Source: DATATV01 sp035551355 | GTDB taxonomy: Bacteria; Actinomycetota; Actinomycetes; Mycobacteriales; Pseudonocardiaceae | Length of the DNA: 64,000 nucleotides | Direction of reading: 5' to 3' | NCBI GenBank assembly: GCA_035551355.1 | Contig: DASZNF010000052.1 | Location: forward strand, 65,064-129,063 | In this document: positions 34,927 through 43,723 of the stretch, one piece after another | Layout of the letters: each line of letters opens with the position of its first letter | How positions within the stretch are numbered: the first letter of the stretch is position 1 | Position numbers and translations under genes: made by a program | Notes under the pieces: model-generated | What the model saw: the letters and a program-made list of their open reading frames with translations, nothing else | Database searches by the model: none | What the model was told of the DNA's origin: nothing

Positions 34927-35796
34927 TCAGCGTTCCCGTGGGGTCAGCGCCAACTGCCGGCACTGGCCCACCAGCCGGCCCGCGGCGTCGATCACCGTGG
35001 CGTCCTGGTCGAACCACTGCCCGTGCACCGCGCGGCTGGTCACGTCCACCCGCAGCCAGCCCGGCGCGGGTCGGCCGCGCAGCAGGGCGGTCACCTGCAC
35101 CGTCGGTGACCATCCGTACCGGCCGAGGTTGAACGTCACCGGCATGGACACGTCCCCGGACAGCAGCGCGAACAGCGCGTCCGGCTGCTCGCCGCGCGGG
35201 CGCACCCACAGCCGCAGGCGCAGCGGATCGCCCACCTTGCCGTGCAGGAAGCCCGCGGTGGCCTGGTCGACCCGGACGTCGCAGCCACGTACCAGGCGGG
35301 GCGCGTTGGCCGAGGGGAGCCCACCGAGGTCGACCGCGTCCAGCGGTGGGCCGGCCGGCATGTCCGGCAGGTCGGTCCAGGTCGGCGGGTCGTCGGCCAG
35401 GTGACCCACGGTGACCGTGGACTCCACGCAACTGCGTCCGCGCTGCTCGATGTTGACCGCGACCACGCTGGCCGTTCGGCCCAGTTTGCGCAGCTCCGCC
35501 CGGAGCAGCACCGGGCCGACCTCGGGCGGTCGCAGGAACTGGGCGCTGACCACCAGCGGGTCAACCCCGTCGGTGCCTTCCGCGCCACCGGCCGCGGCAA
35601 CCGCCTGCACCCCGGCGCGGCCCATCAGCGCCAGCAGGAACCCGCCATGTGGCCGTGAGCCCACCGTCCAGTCCGCGGACAGGTCCGCGGTGAACGTGCC
35701 GTCACCCAGCGCACGCACCGCGCTGGCCACCGAGAACGTGCTCGCCGGCCCCGTGCCCGAAGGCACTGCCGCGGCTCGCCCCGTCACACCGCTCAC
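34927..35796 (-). CDS. thioesterase-family (double hotdog) protein
   Basis: A 289-residue protein with two hotdog-like halves. The N-terminal half has WTVGSRPHGGFLLALMGRA (Gly-Gly turn and long helix) and SAQFLRPPEVG. The C-terminal half contains GWLRVDVTSRAVHGQWFDQD and DAAGRLVGQCRQLA, a pattern of TesB-like/acyl-CoA thioesterases. Substrate unknown. The GTG at 35796 is chosen for GGGAG seven bases upstream; ATG 35877 would add 27 residues. Ends close to proC. Confidence 0.8.
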   Translation of the reverse strand: MSGVTGRAAAVPSGTGPASTFSVASAVRALGDGTFTADLSADWTVGSRPHGGFLLALMGRAGVQAVAAAGGAEGTDGVDPLVVSAQFLRPPEVGPVLLRAELRKLGRTASVVAVNIEQRGRSCVESTVTVGHLADDPPTWTDLPDMPAGPPLDAVDLGGLPSANAPRLVRGCDVRVDQATAGFLHGKVGDPLRLRLWVRPRGEQPDALFALLSGDVSMPVTFNLGRYGWSPTVQVTALLRGRPAPGWLRVDVTSRAVHGQWFDQDATVIDAAGRLVGQCRQLALTPRER

Positions 35797-36169
35797 CCGG
35801 TTCTCCCAACTGCCCGTGGGAAGAACGCCGGTGCCACCGGTCGCTCTGCCAGTCTTCGCATCAGGTATCCGTACCATTGCTCCCCGTATGGGGCATACAC
35901 CCGAACGGTCTCACCAGCTCACCCCAGACGGCGCGCAGCCGCGGAGCGAACGCCGTAGCGTAACCGCATCCGGCCCCCGCCTGGCATGCGGCGATGGGCC
36001 CGATCCGGCCTCCGGTCGAAACCATCCGGCTCGGTGGAAGATCATCCGCGGGTTGCGGACGTTCGGACAGACGTCCGGCGGAAGCGAAAGGTTCAGTGCC
36101 GATAGCCACTTTCGCGATCACTTTCGTCCCTCGCGGCCGGGGCCGAATGTCACTTTCCGTGGCCGCCGG
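35797..36169. other. intergenic region with CACTTTC repeats
   Basis: No gene is supported. CACTTTC occurs three times within 45 bp near 36108-36156, two copies 12 bp apart, with an opposed GCGAAAGG just upstream, giving operator-like symmetry. The region lies between the TIM-barrel gene 3' end and the thioesterase 5' end. If ATG 35877 is the thioesterase start, the gap shortens by 81 bp. Confidence 0.35.
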
Positions 36170-36964
36170 TCAGCTGCCAAGGTTGAGCCGGGCGAACAGC
36201 AACGCCTGGGCCAGATCCCGCTCCCGCCGCGCGCCGCTGCCCGCCCGCCGGGTGTTGATCTCCAGCACCACCTGCCCGGCGAACCGATCGGTGGCCAGCC
36301 GCTCGCACAGCGCCGCGCACGGCTGCGCGCCCTGGCCGGGCACCAGGTGCTCGTCCCGGGGCACCCCGGAGCCGTCGGCCAGGTGCAGGTGCGCCAGCCC
36401 GGCACCCATCCGGTCGGCCAGGGCCAGCGCGTCCATGCCCGCGGCCGCGGTGTGCGACAGGTCCAGCGTGTAGTTGGCGTAACCCACATCGGTGGGGTCG
36501 ATGGACGGCGCGAACGCGGACACCGCGCGCCGCTCCCGGCCCAACGGGCGCACCGGGAACATGTTCTCCACCGCGATGGCCAGCCCGCTGCGCTCCTCCA
36601 GGTCGGCGACCAGCTCGGCGAAGCCCTCGGCGTAGCGGCGCTGCCAGCGAAACGGCGGGTGCACCACCACGGTCCGCGCGCCCAGATCCACCGCGGCGGC
36701 CACCGAGCGGCGCAGCCGGATCTCCGGGTCCGGCGACCACACCCGCTGGGTGATCAGCAGGCAGGGAGCATGCACCGCGAGCACCGGCACCCCGAGGCGC
36801 TGGGAATGCTTGCGCAGCAGGCCGACGTCCTGGCTGATCGGGTCGGCCCAGACCATCACCTCGACGCCGTCGTAGCCCAGCTCGGCCGCCAGTTCGAAAC
36901 CCACCGAAGCCGGCCGTGGCCACACCGAGGCGGTGGACAGGCCGATGGGTATCCGCGGGATCAC
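36170..36964 (-). CDS. sugar phosphate isomerase/epimerase-like TIM barrel protein
   Basis: A 264-residue AP-endonuclease-2/xylose-isomerase-like TIM barrel: starts MIPRIPIGLSTASVWPRP, contains ELGYDGVEVMVWADP, VHAPCLL, VENMFPV, YTLDLSHTAAAGMDAL and LHLADGSG, with metal-ligand-type Glu/His/Asp residues at strand ends. It matches M. tuberculosis Rv0498 in position. The substrate is unknown. The GTG at 36964 is chosen because the barrel begins right after it. Confidence 0.84.
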   Translation of the reverse strand: MIPRIPIGLSTASVWPRPASVGFELAAELGYDGVEVMVWADPISQDVGLLRKHSQRLGVPVLAVHAPCLLITQRVWSPDPEIRLRRSVAAAVDLGARTVVVHPPFRWQRRYAEGFAELVADLEERSGLAIAVENMFPVRPLGRERRAVSAFAPSIDPTDVGYANYTLDLSHTAAAGMDALALADRMGAGLAHLHLADGSGVPRDEHLVPGQGAQPCAALCERLATDRFAGQVVLEINTRRAGSGARRERDLAQALLFARLNLGS

Positions 36965-36986
36965 AGCGCAACGCCCCCGCCCGGGC

Positions 36987-38795
36987 TCAACGACGCAGCA
37001 GCAACAACGCCGCCGGGGACACCGTGACGACCAGGCCGGCCAGGATGGCCAGCACCGTGGTCTGCAGGTCCTCGGCCCGCCGCAGCCTGCGCACCACCAG
37101 CACCAGCCCGACGATGACCAGCAGCGCCGCCACCAGCGCGGCGGCCGGCAACACGCCCCACAGCCAGCTGAAGCCCAGCCAGACCCCGGCGCCGCCGATC
37201 GCGCCGACGCCGACCTGGCCGACCATCATCAGCCACTGGCGGGTCGGGGAGAGCGGCTCGCCGGGCTCCTCGTCGTCGTCCTCGTCGTCCAGCGCGCTTG
37301 CCCCGCGGCCGCTCCCGCCGTACCGCTCGTCGGGGTCGTCGTGCTCGTCGTTTTCGGCCTCGTCCCGGCCCGCGGGGGTCAGCCGGTTGCCGATGTCCTG
37401 CCGGGTGGCCTCGCGCGGGTAGTCCGACCCGGCGAAGTCGCGCTCGTACTCGTCCAGATCGTCGTCATCGTCGACGTACGGGCCCGGGTGGGCCTGGGTG
37501 CTCTCCGCGGGCACGGGCGGCCCGGACCGGCGCGTCGGGGGGCCACCGGGGCGGCCTGGCGGCGGACCGGCCGGCCGCAGCGGCGGGCGCTGCCCACCGG
37601 GCACCTGCGGCATCTCCTGGGTCAGCGCCTCGGGAGGCACCCCGCCCAGCCGGGACTGCACCGAGTTGGGCCCACCATCCGGGCCCGGCGGTCTGCCGGT
37701 CTGCTGACCCGGCGGCGGACCGGGTTGCTGCGGGCCGTCCGGGCGGGGCATACCCGGCCGGGAGCCCGGCCCGGCGCCTCGGCCGGGGGGCGGGGCGACC
37801 GGGGGCATCGCGGCCTGGGTCGGCGGCAGGTTCGACCCGCTGGAATTCGGGCCGCCCAGCCGCTGACTGTCATTGGGCCCCAAGCGCTGGCTGTCCAGCC
37901 GCTGACTGTCGTTCGGGCCGATCCGCTGGCTGTCGTTGGGGCCAAGTCGCTGGCTGTCCAGACGCTGCGGATCCAGGCGCTGGCTGTCCCGGGGCGGCGG
38001 CTCCTGGCGCGGGCCGGGGCCGTCCGGCCGCAGGCGCTGGCTGCCCTCCGGACCCGGACCGTCCGGGCGCAGCGCCTGCGGGCGCAAGGTGTCCGGCCGC
38101 ATCCCGTCCGGCCGCGGGCCGTCGGGGCGGGGCGGACCGTCCGGGCGCAGCCGCTGGCTGCCGTCCGGGCCGGGGCCGCCGCCGGGACGCAAGCGCTGGC
38201 TGTCCGGCCGTACGTCGTCGGGGCGCAGCCGTTGGCTGTCCGGGCGGACATCGTCCGGGCGCAGCCGTTGGCTGTCCGGGCGGACATCGTCCGGGCCTGG
38301 GCCTTCGGCGCGTGGGTCGAGACCATCCGGGCGGGGCATCGCCGACCGGGTGCCCATGCCCGGGCGCACCGGCGGGATCGCCTGCCGAGTCGGCTGACCG
38401 CCCGAGGGCGGCATGCCGCCGCGGGCCGGTGGCTGCTGCTGCGGGCCCGGCGGCTGCTGGCCGGGCGGTTGCTGCTGGGCGGGCCGGGCGGTCGGCGCGG
38501 GCCCACGACGCGGCCGCGACACCGGTTCGGTGTACTCGGTCGGCGCGTGGCTGGCCGCCGCCGCCCGCCGACCCTGCGGCGGCTCGGCGTCGTCGCGCAC
38601 CGGCAGCAGCTTGCCGCTGTCGGAGAGCACCCGCTCGATGATCGTCTGCGGGGCACTGCCCTCGTCGTCGTCATCCTCACGCCGCCGACGACGACGCGGC
38701 GCGTTCGCGCCACCGCTCGCCGACCCGCCGCCGTATTCGGCGAGTAGTTCGGCGACCGTGCGCTGTGGGCGCTCCGCTTCGCTGTCTCGACTCAT
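36987..38795 (-). CDS. large repeat-rich membrane protein (Rv0497-like)
   Basis: A 602-residue protein. Residues 1-70 are conserved: TVAELLAEYGGGS, Arg-rich tract, then PQTIIERVLSDSGKLLPV. Residues 90-400 are a long Pro/Arg/Asp/Gln low-complexity region with many DSQRL units. An acidic segment (DDDDDLDEYE) follows, then three transmembrane helices in the last 110 residues. M. tuberculosis Rv0497, at the same position, has the same ends but a far shorter middle as I recall. Its ATG overlaps the ppx stop as ATGA. Function unknown. Confidence 0.75.
   Translation of the reverse strand: MSRDSEAERPQRTVAELLAEYGGGSASGGANAPRRRRRREDDDDEGSAPQTIIERVLSDSGKLLPVRDDAEPPQGRRAAAASHAPTEYTEPVSRPRRGPAPTARPAQQQPPGQQPPGPQQQPPARGGMPPSGGQPTRQAIPPVRPGMGTRSAMPRPDGLDPRAEGPGPDDVRPDSQRLRPDDVRPDSQRLRPDDVRPDSQRLRPGGGPGPDGSQRLRPDGPPRPDGPRPDGMRPDTLRPQALRPDGPGPEGSQRLRPDGPGPRQEPPPRDSQRLDPQRLDSQRLGPNDSQRIGPNDSQRLDSQRLGPNDSQRLGGPNSSGSNLPPTQAAMPPVAPPPGRGAGPGSRPGMPRPDGPQQPGPPPGQQTGRPPGPDGGPNSVQSRLGGVPPEALTQEMPQVPGGQRPPLRPAGPPPGRPGGPPTRRSGPPVPAESTQAHPGPYVDDDDDLDEYERDFAGSDYPREATRQDIGNRLTPAGRDEAENDEHDDPDERYGGSGRGASALDDEDDDEEPGEPLSPTRQWLMMVGQVGVGAIGGAGVWLGFSWLWGVLPAAALVAALLVIVGLVLVVRRLRRAEDLQTTVLAILAGLVVTVSPAALLLLRR
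37851..38290. repeat. degenerate coding repeats (DSQRL units)
   Basis: Repeats of 15-39 bp encode DSQRL preceded by RPDDVRP, RLGPN or LDPQR; at least ten DSQRL-type units are visible. The three copies encoding RPDDVRPDSQRL are nearly identical at DNA level, indicating recent duplication. All are in frame within the membrane protein gene. Confidence 0.8.
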
Positions 38796-39778
38796 TGACT
38801 CCACCGTGCCCCGTGCGGCCCCGTCCGTCCAGTGACCCCCGGGGGAAAGCTGCCGTCAGTCTGGTCCAAGCGCCGCAGAATCACACCTTCCCGCAGCGCC
38901 CAAGGGCAAATCTCCAGCTCATCAAGGTCCAAAACGGCCATCGTGGCCTCCGCCACCAACGCGCCCGCCACCAACTGGTGCGCCCGGCTCGGGCTGACCC
39001 CCTCCAGTCCGGCGATGTCCGCCGCCGACATCCGGGAGATGAACGCGATCAGCTGTCGCAGTCCGGCCCTGGTCAACGGCCGCCGCACCCGGAGTCCCTG
39101 GGAGGAGGGCGCGGCGCCGGTCAGCCGGGCCAGCGAACGAAACGTCTTGGAGGTGGCCACCACGCGGTCGGGCGCGCCGTCCTTGCGCACCCGTTTGGCC
39201 ACCGGGCCCAGTTCCTCGGCCAGCCAGTCCCGCAGCTGCGCGACCTCGGCCCGGCTGGGCGGGTCGCCGGACAGCTTGGTCCTGGTCAGCCGGCCCGCGC
39301 CCAGCGGAAGCGACTCGGCGAGCGAGGGCTCCTCGTCCCGGCCCAGCGCCAGTTCCAGGGAGCCGCCGCCGATGTCCAGCACCAGCAGCTTGCCCGCCGA
39401 CCAGCCACACCAGCGGCGTGCGGCCAGGAACGTGTAGCGGGCCTCGTCCCGACCGGACAGCACCTGCAGGTCCACCCCGGCCTGCTCGCGCACCCGGGTG
39501 AGCACCTCGGCCGAGTTGCCGGCCTCGCGCACCGCCGAGGTGGCGAACGCAAGCAGGTCGTCGCAACCCAGACGGGTGGCCGACTCACTGGCCGCGATCG
39601 CCGCCCGGACCAGATCCTGGGCGCCTCGGTCGGACAGCCGGCCGCTGGCGGTGATCCGCTCGGCCAGCCGCAACACCGTCTTCTCCGAACTCATCGGCGT
39701 TGGGTGGGCACCCCGATGCGCGTCCACCACTAGCAGGTGGACGGTATTGGACCCGACGTCAAGCACCCCGAGGCGCAC
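38792..39778 (-). CDS. ppx: Ppx/GppA exopolyphosphatase-family protein
   Basis: A 328-residue ASKHA-fold phosphatase. The phosphate-1 motif is VLDVGSNTVHLLV, phosphate-2 is LVLDIGGGSLELALG, and ATSKTFRSLARLTGA lies in the second half. The start VRLGVLDVGSNT matches M. tuberculosis Rv0496 (PPX1), which hydrolyses short polyphosphate. GTG 39778; longer frames overlap regX3. It is 37 bp after regX3, so phosphate-linked co-regulation is plausible, and its stop overlaps the next gene. Confidence 0.9.
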   Translation of the reverse strand: MRLGVLDVGSNTVHLLVVDAHRGAHPTPMSSEKTVLRLAERITASGRLSDRGAQDLVRAAIAASESATRLGCDDLLAFATSAVREAGNSAEVLTRVREQAGVDLQVLSGRDEARYTFLAARRWCGWSAGKLLVLDIGGGSLELALGRDEEPSLAESLPLGAGRLTRTKLSGDPPSRAEVAQLRDWLAEELGPVAKRVRKDGAPDRVVATSKTFRSLARLTGAAPSSQGLRVRRPLTRAGLRQLIAFISRMSAADIAGLEGVSPSRAHQLVAGALVAEATMAVLDLDELEICPWALREGVILRRLDQTDGSFPPGVTGRTGPHGARWSQ

Positions 39779-39815
39779 GACACCAAACGGTACCGGTCGA
39801 CACATTCCGCCACGG

Positions 39816-40505
39816 TCAGGACTCGAACTTGTAACCGAGCCCACGTACCGTCACGAGGTGCCGGGGCGCGGAGGGATCCGGCTCGATCTTCGAGCGCAAC
39901 CGCTTGACGTGCACGTCCAGGGTCTTGGTGTCGCCGACGTAGTCCGCGCCCCATACCCGGTCGATCAACTGTCCCCTGGTCAGCACCCGGCCCACGTTGC
40001 GCAGCAGGTACTCCAGCAGGTCGAACTCCTTGAGTGGCAACGGCACCTCGCCGCCGGACACGGTGACCACGTGCCGTTCCACGTCCATCCGCACCGGCCC
40101 GGCGGCCAGCACCTGCGGCTGCAGCTCGGTGTCCGTGCCCGGTTCCCCGCCGCGGCGTAGCACCGCGCGGATCCGGGCGATCAGCTCCCGGGCCGAGTAC
40201 GGCTTGGTCACGTAGTCGTCGGCGCCCAGTTCCAGCCCGACCACCTTGTCGATCTCGCTGTCCCGGGCGGTCACCATGATCACCGGCACGCCGGAGCGGG
40301 ACCGGATGGCCTTGCACACGTCCGTGCCGCTCATCCCGGGCAGCATCAGGTCCAGCAGCACGATGTCCGCGCCGTTGCGGTCGAACTCCTGCAGCGCGTC
40401 CTGACCGGTCGCCGCGACCGCGGTGGTGAACCCCTCCTTACGCAGCAGGAAGGCCAGCGGGTCGGCGAAGGACTCCTCGTCCTCGACGATCAACACCCTC
40501 GTCAC
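39816..40505 (-). CDS. regX3: phosphate-responsive response regulator RegX3
   Basis: OmpR-family regulator of 229 residues. Receiver: VEDEES acidic pocket, phospho-acceptor D52 in LLDLMLPGMSG, and VTKPYS. The C-terminal winged helix has LKEFDLLEYLLRN and VHVKRLRSKIEPD, as in mycobacterial RegX3 and Streptomyces PhoP. It should respond to phosphate starvation. The GTG at 40505 overlaps the senX3 stop as GTGA, so kinase and regulator are co-translated. Confidence 0.93.
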   Translation of the reverse strand: MTRVLIVEDEESFADPLAFLLRKEGFTTAVAATGQDALQEFDRNGADIVLLDLMLPGMSGTDVCKAIRSRSGVPVIMVTARDSEIDKVVGLELGADDYVTKPYSARELIARIRAVLRRGGEPGTDTELQPQVLAAGPVRMDVERHVVTVSGGEVPLPLKEFDLLEYLLRNVGRVLTRGQLIDRVWGADYVGDTKTLDVHVKRLRSKIEPDPSAPRHLVTVRGLGYKFES

Positions 40506-41749
40506 AGTGTTCCTCCATGATCATTCGTGCCGAAGGCCTCGCTCGGCTGCCCGGTGCCCGCGCCGGCCGACTGTGCCGCCGACCGGATCGCGGAACTGGT
40601 CAGGGCCTGGTGGTCCGACCCCTGGGTCGGGATCGCCTGCTCGCCGACCAGCGGCAGCCGCAGGGTGAACGTGGAGCCGGTGCCCGGCCTGCTCCACAAC
40701 CGCACCTCGCCGCCGTGGTTGGCCGCGACGTGCTTGACGATGGCCAGTCCGAGCCCGGTGCCGCCGGTGGCCCGGGAGCGGGCCGGATCGACCCGGAAGA
40801 ACCGCTCGAACACACGCTTCTGGTGCTCGTGGGCGATGCCGATGCCCCGGTCGGTGACCGCGATCTCGGCGAACCCCTCGCTCTTGCGCCTGCTCACCGA
40901 CACCGGACTGGACGCGGGCGAGTAGGCCACCGCGTTGTCGATCAGATTGGTCAGCGCGGTGATCAGCAGGCTGCGGTCGCCGTCCACCATCAGGCCGCTT
41001 GGCTCGTCGGTGGTGATCTGGATGCCGGCCGACTCGGCGGCCAGCGTGGACCGGCCAAGGGCCTCGGTGACCACCTCGTCCACCTCCACCGGCACGAGTT
41101 CGGGCAGCCGCTCGGCGCCCTGCAACCGCGACAGGGCGATCAGCTCACTGACCAGCGTGCCCAACCGGGTGGCCTCGTGCACGATCTTTCCGGAGAACCG
41201 GCGTACCTCGAGCGGGTCGTCCGCGGCGTCCAGCACCGCCTCGGCCAGCAGGGCCAGCGCGCCGACCGGGGTTTTCAGCTCGTGGCTGACATTGGCCACG
41301 AAGTCCCGGCGGGTGGCCTCCAGCCGGACCGCGTCGGACTCGTCGTCCGCGTCGACCACGGTGAACACGTCGGCCAGCGGGCGCACCTCGGCCCGCACCG
41401 CGGCCGGGCTCCGGCCGTGCGACTCCAGCGGGGACAGGTCCACCTCGACCGCCTGGCCGGTCTCCCGGACCAGCTCGGCGGCCTTGCGGGCGCGGGCGTC
41501 GGCCTGCCGGCCGCGCACCACGCCCAGCTGCACCGCCCGCGGATTGAACAGCACCACGTCGCCGAACTCGTTGAGCACGGCGACGCCGTTGTGCGCGGAG
41601 TCGACCACGCGCTGCATCAGCTGGGCGATGGTCAGACCCGATGGTGCGGCCGGGGCGCGTCCCTCGCGGACGCGCCCCAGTGCGAAGCCGACAACCGTAC
41701 CGACCAGCAGCGCGCCGGCCAGCAGGGCGATCCACCCCGAAACGGTCAC
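40502..41749 (-). CDS. senX3: phosphate-sensing histidine kinase SenX3
   Basis: A 415-residue sensor with one N-terminal transmembrane helix (about 5-27), a PAS-like domain (about 40-140, with NGVAVLNEFGDVVLFNPRA), H-box RRDFVANVSHELKTPVGALA with H156, then N- and G-boxes VTDRGIGIAHEHQ and GGTGLGLAIVK. SenX3 usually has two close helices, and the second is not obvious here. The GTG at 41749 is the only reasonable start. First gene of the senX3-regX3-ppx run. Confidence 0.92.
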   Translation of the reverse strand: MTVSGWIALLAGALLVGTVVGFALGRVREGRAPAAPSGLTIAQLMQRVVDSAHNGVAVLNEFGDVVLFNPRAVQLGVVRGRQADARARKAAELVRETGQAVEVDLSPLESHGRSPAAVRAEVRPLADVFTVVDADDESDAVRLEATRRDFVANVSHELKTPVGALALLAEAVLDAADDPLEVRRFSGKIVHEATRLGTLVSELIALSRLQGAERLPELVPVEVDEVVTEALGRSTLAAESAGIQITTDEPSGLMVDGDRSLLITALTNLIDNAVAYSPASSPVSVSRRKSEGFAEIAVTDRGIGIAHEHQKRVFERFFRVDPARSRATGGTGLGLAIVKHVAANHGGEVRLWSRPGTGSTFTLRLPLVGEQAIPTQGSDHQALTSSAIRSAAQSAGAGTGQPSEAFGTNDHGGTL

Positions 41750-41854
41750 TGGCGCATCGTAAGCAGCCCTGGCCCCTGGTCACCTAGCCCAACACGGCCA
41801 ACCGTGATGCCCCCGACATCTGACAGCGCGAAGTTCTGCTCGACGTCGACCGTT

Positions 41855-41866
41855 GTTCACCTGAAC
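41855..41866. promoter_or_regulatory. palindrome upstream of senX3, possible PHO-type site
   Basis: GTTCACCTGAAC is a perfect inverted repeat (GTTCA/TGAAC) and includes GTTCACC, the half-site of actinobacterial PhoP/RegX3 PHO boxes. A weaker CGAATGACC follows 11 bp downstream of its start. It lies about 105 bp upstream of senX3. Autoregulation is an inference. Confidence 0.35.
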
Positions 41867-41881
41867 GAATGACCGTGTCAG

Positions 41882-42778
41882 TCAGTTCACCTGTTCGAGG
41901 GACGCCAGGTCCTCCTCCGTCAGCTTCAGCCCGGCCGCCGCGATGTTCTGCTCCAGATGCTCGATCGAGGAGGTGCCGGGGATCAGCAGGATGGCCGGTG
42001 ACCGGTGCAGCAGCCAGGCCAGGCTGATCTGGGCCACCGTCGCCCCGTGCCGGGCCGCCACCTCGGCGACGACCGGGTTGTCGATCAGGTTGTGCCCGCC
42101 GAGCGGGAAGTACGGGACGTAGCAAACGCCCTGCTCAGTGGCCAGATCGAGCATGTGGGCATCGCCCCGGTCGGAGATGTTGAACATGTTCTGCACGGAC
42201 GCCACCGGCGCGATCCGCTGGGCCTCGGCCAGCCGGTCCGGGGCCACGTTGGAGATGCCGAGGTGCCGGATCAGCCCTTCCTCGCGCAGCGCGGCCAGGG
42301 CCTCGAACGCGGGTCCGACGGGCTCGTCGGATGGGCCGCCGCGACCGCCGACCCGCAGGTTCACCATGTCAAGTCGATCGACGCCGAGGTCGCCCAGATT
42401 CGCCTCCACCGCCCGGCGCAACTCGTCCGGGTGAAGGCCTTCGCGCATCTCGTCCATCGGCCCGGTGATCGCACCCGCCTCGCCATAGAGCGGACCGACC
42501 TTGGTGACGATCACCAGCTCTTCCGGATAGGGGTGCAGGGCCTGGCGAATCAGCTGGTTGGCGGTCATGCCCTCGTGGGCGTAGAAGGCCGCGGTGTCGA
42601 TGTGGTTCACACCGAGCTCGACCGCGCGGCGCAGCACCGCGATCGCCTGTTCGGGGTCCGTGTGCGGCCCGAACGGCCAGTTGGGCAGGCGCATGGTGCC
42701 AAACCCCATCCGGGTGACAGGCAGGTCGCCGCCGAGTTGCCAGTAACCGGCCGCGGTGGCCGAGATGTCGGTAGTCAT
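41882..42778 (-). CDS. aldo/keto reductase
   Basis: A 298-residue NADPH-dependent TIM-barrel oxidoreductase. The catalytic tetrad can be placed: Asp in VNHIDTAAFY with the Tyr, Lys in VIVTKVG, and a weaker His region. The cofactor part reads LLIPGTSSIEHLEQNIAAAG. Substrate not determined. ATG 42778. It diverges from the LuxR-like gene across 114 bp and converges toward senX3 upstream DNA. Confidence 0.88.
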   Translation of the reverse strand: MTTDISATAAGYWQLGGDLPVTRMGFGTMRLPNWPFGPHTDPEQAIAVLRRAVELGVNHIDTAAFYAHEGMTANQLIRQALHPYPEELVIVTKVGPLYGEAGAITGPMDEMREGLHPDELRRAVEANLGDLGVDRLDMVNLRVGGRGGPSDEPVGPAFEALAALREEGLIRHLGISNVAPDRLAEAQRIAPVASVQNMFNISDRGDAHMLDLATEQGVCYVPYFPLGGHNLIDNPVVAEVAARHGATVAQISLAWLLHRSPAILLIPGTSSIEHLEQNIAAAGLKLTEEDLASLEQVN

Positions 42779-42892
42779 GCCTCAACCTCACCCATCTCCG
42801 CCCGGCAGCGCACCTCGGTGGCAACAAACTGTCAAAGCTGGGCCAACTCCAGGTTGACCAGGCATCTCGCCCGCCGGGACACTGGAGTAACG

Positions 42893-43579
42893 ATGAGTAC
42901 GACGATTTCCGGCGTGCCGATGAGCATCGACCGGGTCTTCACGGTGCACGGGGACGACGAGCTGTGGGCCCGGGCCGGACACCTGTTCGATCCGCACGAG
43001 GAGTTCGTGTGCGCGGCCAGTGACATGAGCACCTGGGCCCGGACCAGCAACCGCAGCCGGGTGCGCCTGGCCCACGAGCGGCTGGGCAACGGGCTGACCA
43101 TCCGGAAGCTGTACACGCCCACCGTGCTCAACCGGCCGGAGGACGGCAAGCAGCTGGCCGAGATAAGCCGCAACGGCGTGCGCATCCGGATCTACCCGGG
43201 CGTGCTGGGCCACGAGGCGATCATCATCGACCGCAAGGTGGCCATCCTGGCCGGTCCGCCGGTGGCCGGGGTGCGCAGCTACAGCGTGGTGGACGCGCCC
43301 GAGGTGGTGGCCGCGCTGCGGGCGCTGTTCCAGGCCGCCTGGGAGTCCGCGGCCGACCTCGACACGGTGCTGGCCGACATGCCGCCCGTGGTCGACGAGG
43401 AGGGCCTGTCGATCCTGCGGATGCTGGCCGCCGGGCGCAAGGACGAGTCCGCCGCGCGCACCCTGCGCATGTCGGTGCGGACCTACCGCAGGCGGGTGGC
43501 CGAGCTGATGGTGGTGCTGGGCGCCGACTCCCGGTTCCAGGCCGGCGTGCGCGCGAAAGCCCTTGGCCTGCCGGTGTAA
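42893..43579 (+). CDS. LuxR-like HTH regulator with PLD-like sensor domain
   Basis: A 228-residue protein. Residues 10-150 form an alpha/beta domain (FVCAASDMSTWAR, IRKLYTPTVLNR, VRIRIYPGVLGHEAIIIDRK) of the TrmB/PLD-like kind found in some actinobacterial regulators. The C-terminal 60 residues are a GerE-type helix-turn-helix (ILRMLAAGRKDESAARTL, then RMSVRTYRRRVAELMVVLGA). ATG 42893 with GGAG upstream. It is probably a regulator of the divergent aldo/keto reductase; the ligand is unknown. Confidence 0.75.
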   Translation: MSTTISGVPMSIDRVFTVHGDDELWARAGHLFDPHEEFVCAASDMSTWARTSNRSRVRLAHERLGNGLTIRKLYTPTVLNRPEDGKQLAEISRNGVRIRIYPGVLGHEAIIIDRKVAILAGPPVAGVRSYSVVDAPEVVAALRALFQAAWESAADLDTVLADMPPVVDEEGLSILRMLAAGRKDESAARTLRMSVRTYRRRVAELMVVLGADSRFQAGVRAKALGLPV

Positions 43580-43723
43580 CACCCGTCGGGCGGCGCCGAC
43601 GCAGTGTCCGATGAACGAGATCACCCCGGCCGCCGAGTCATCCGATCCGGACGAACCGATCGCGCCATCACCCGATCCGGACGGATCTGTCGTGCCCGGG
43701 TTGCCTGGCGGTCCGCCGCAGGA

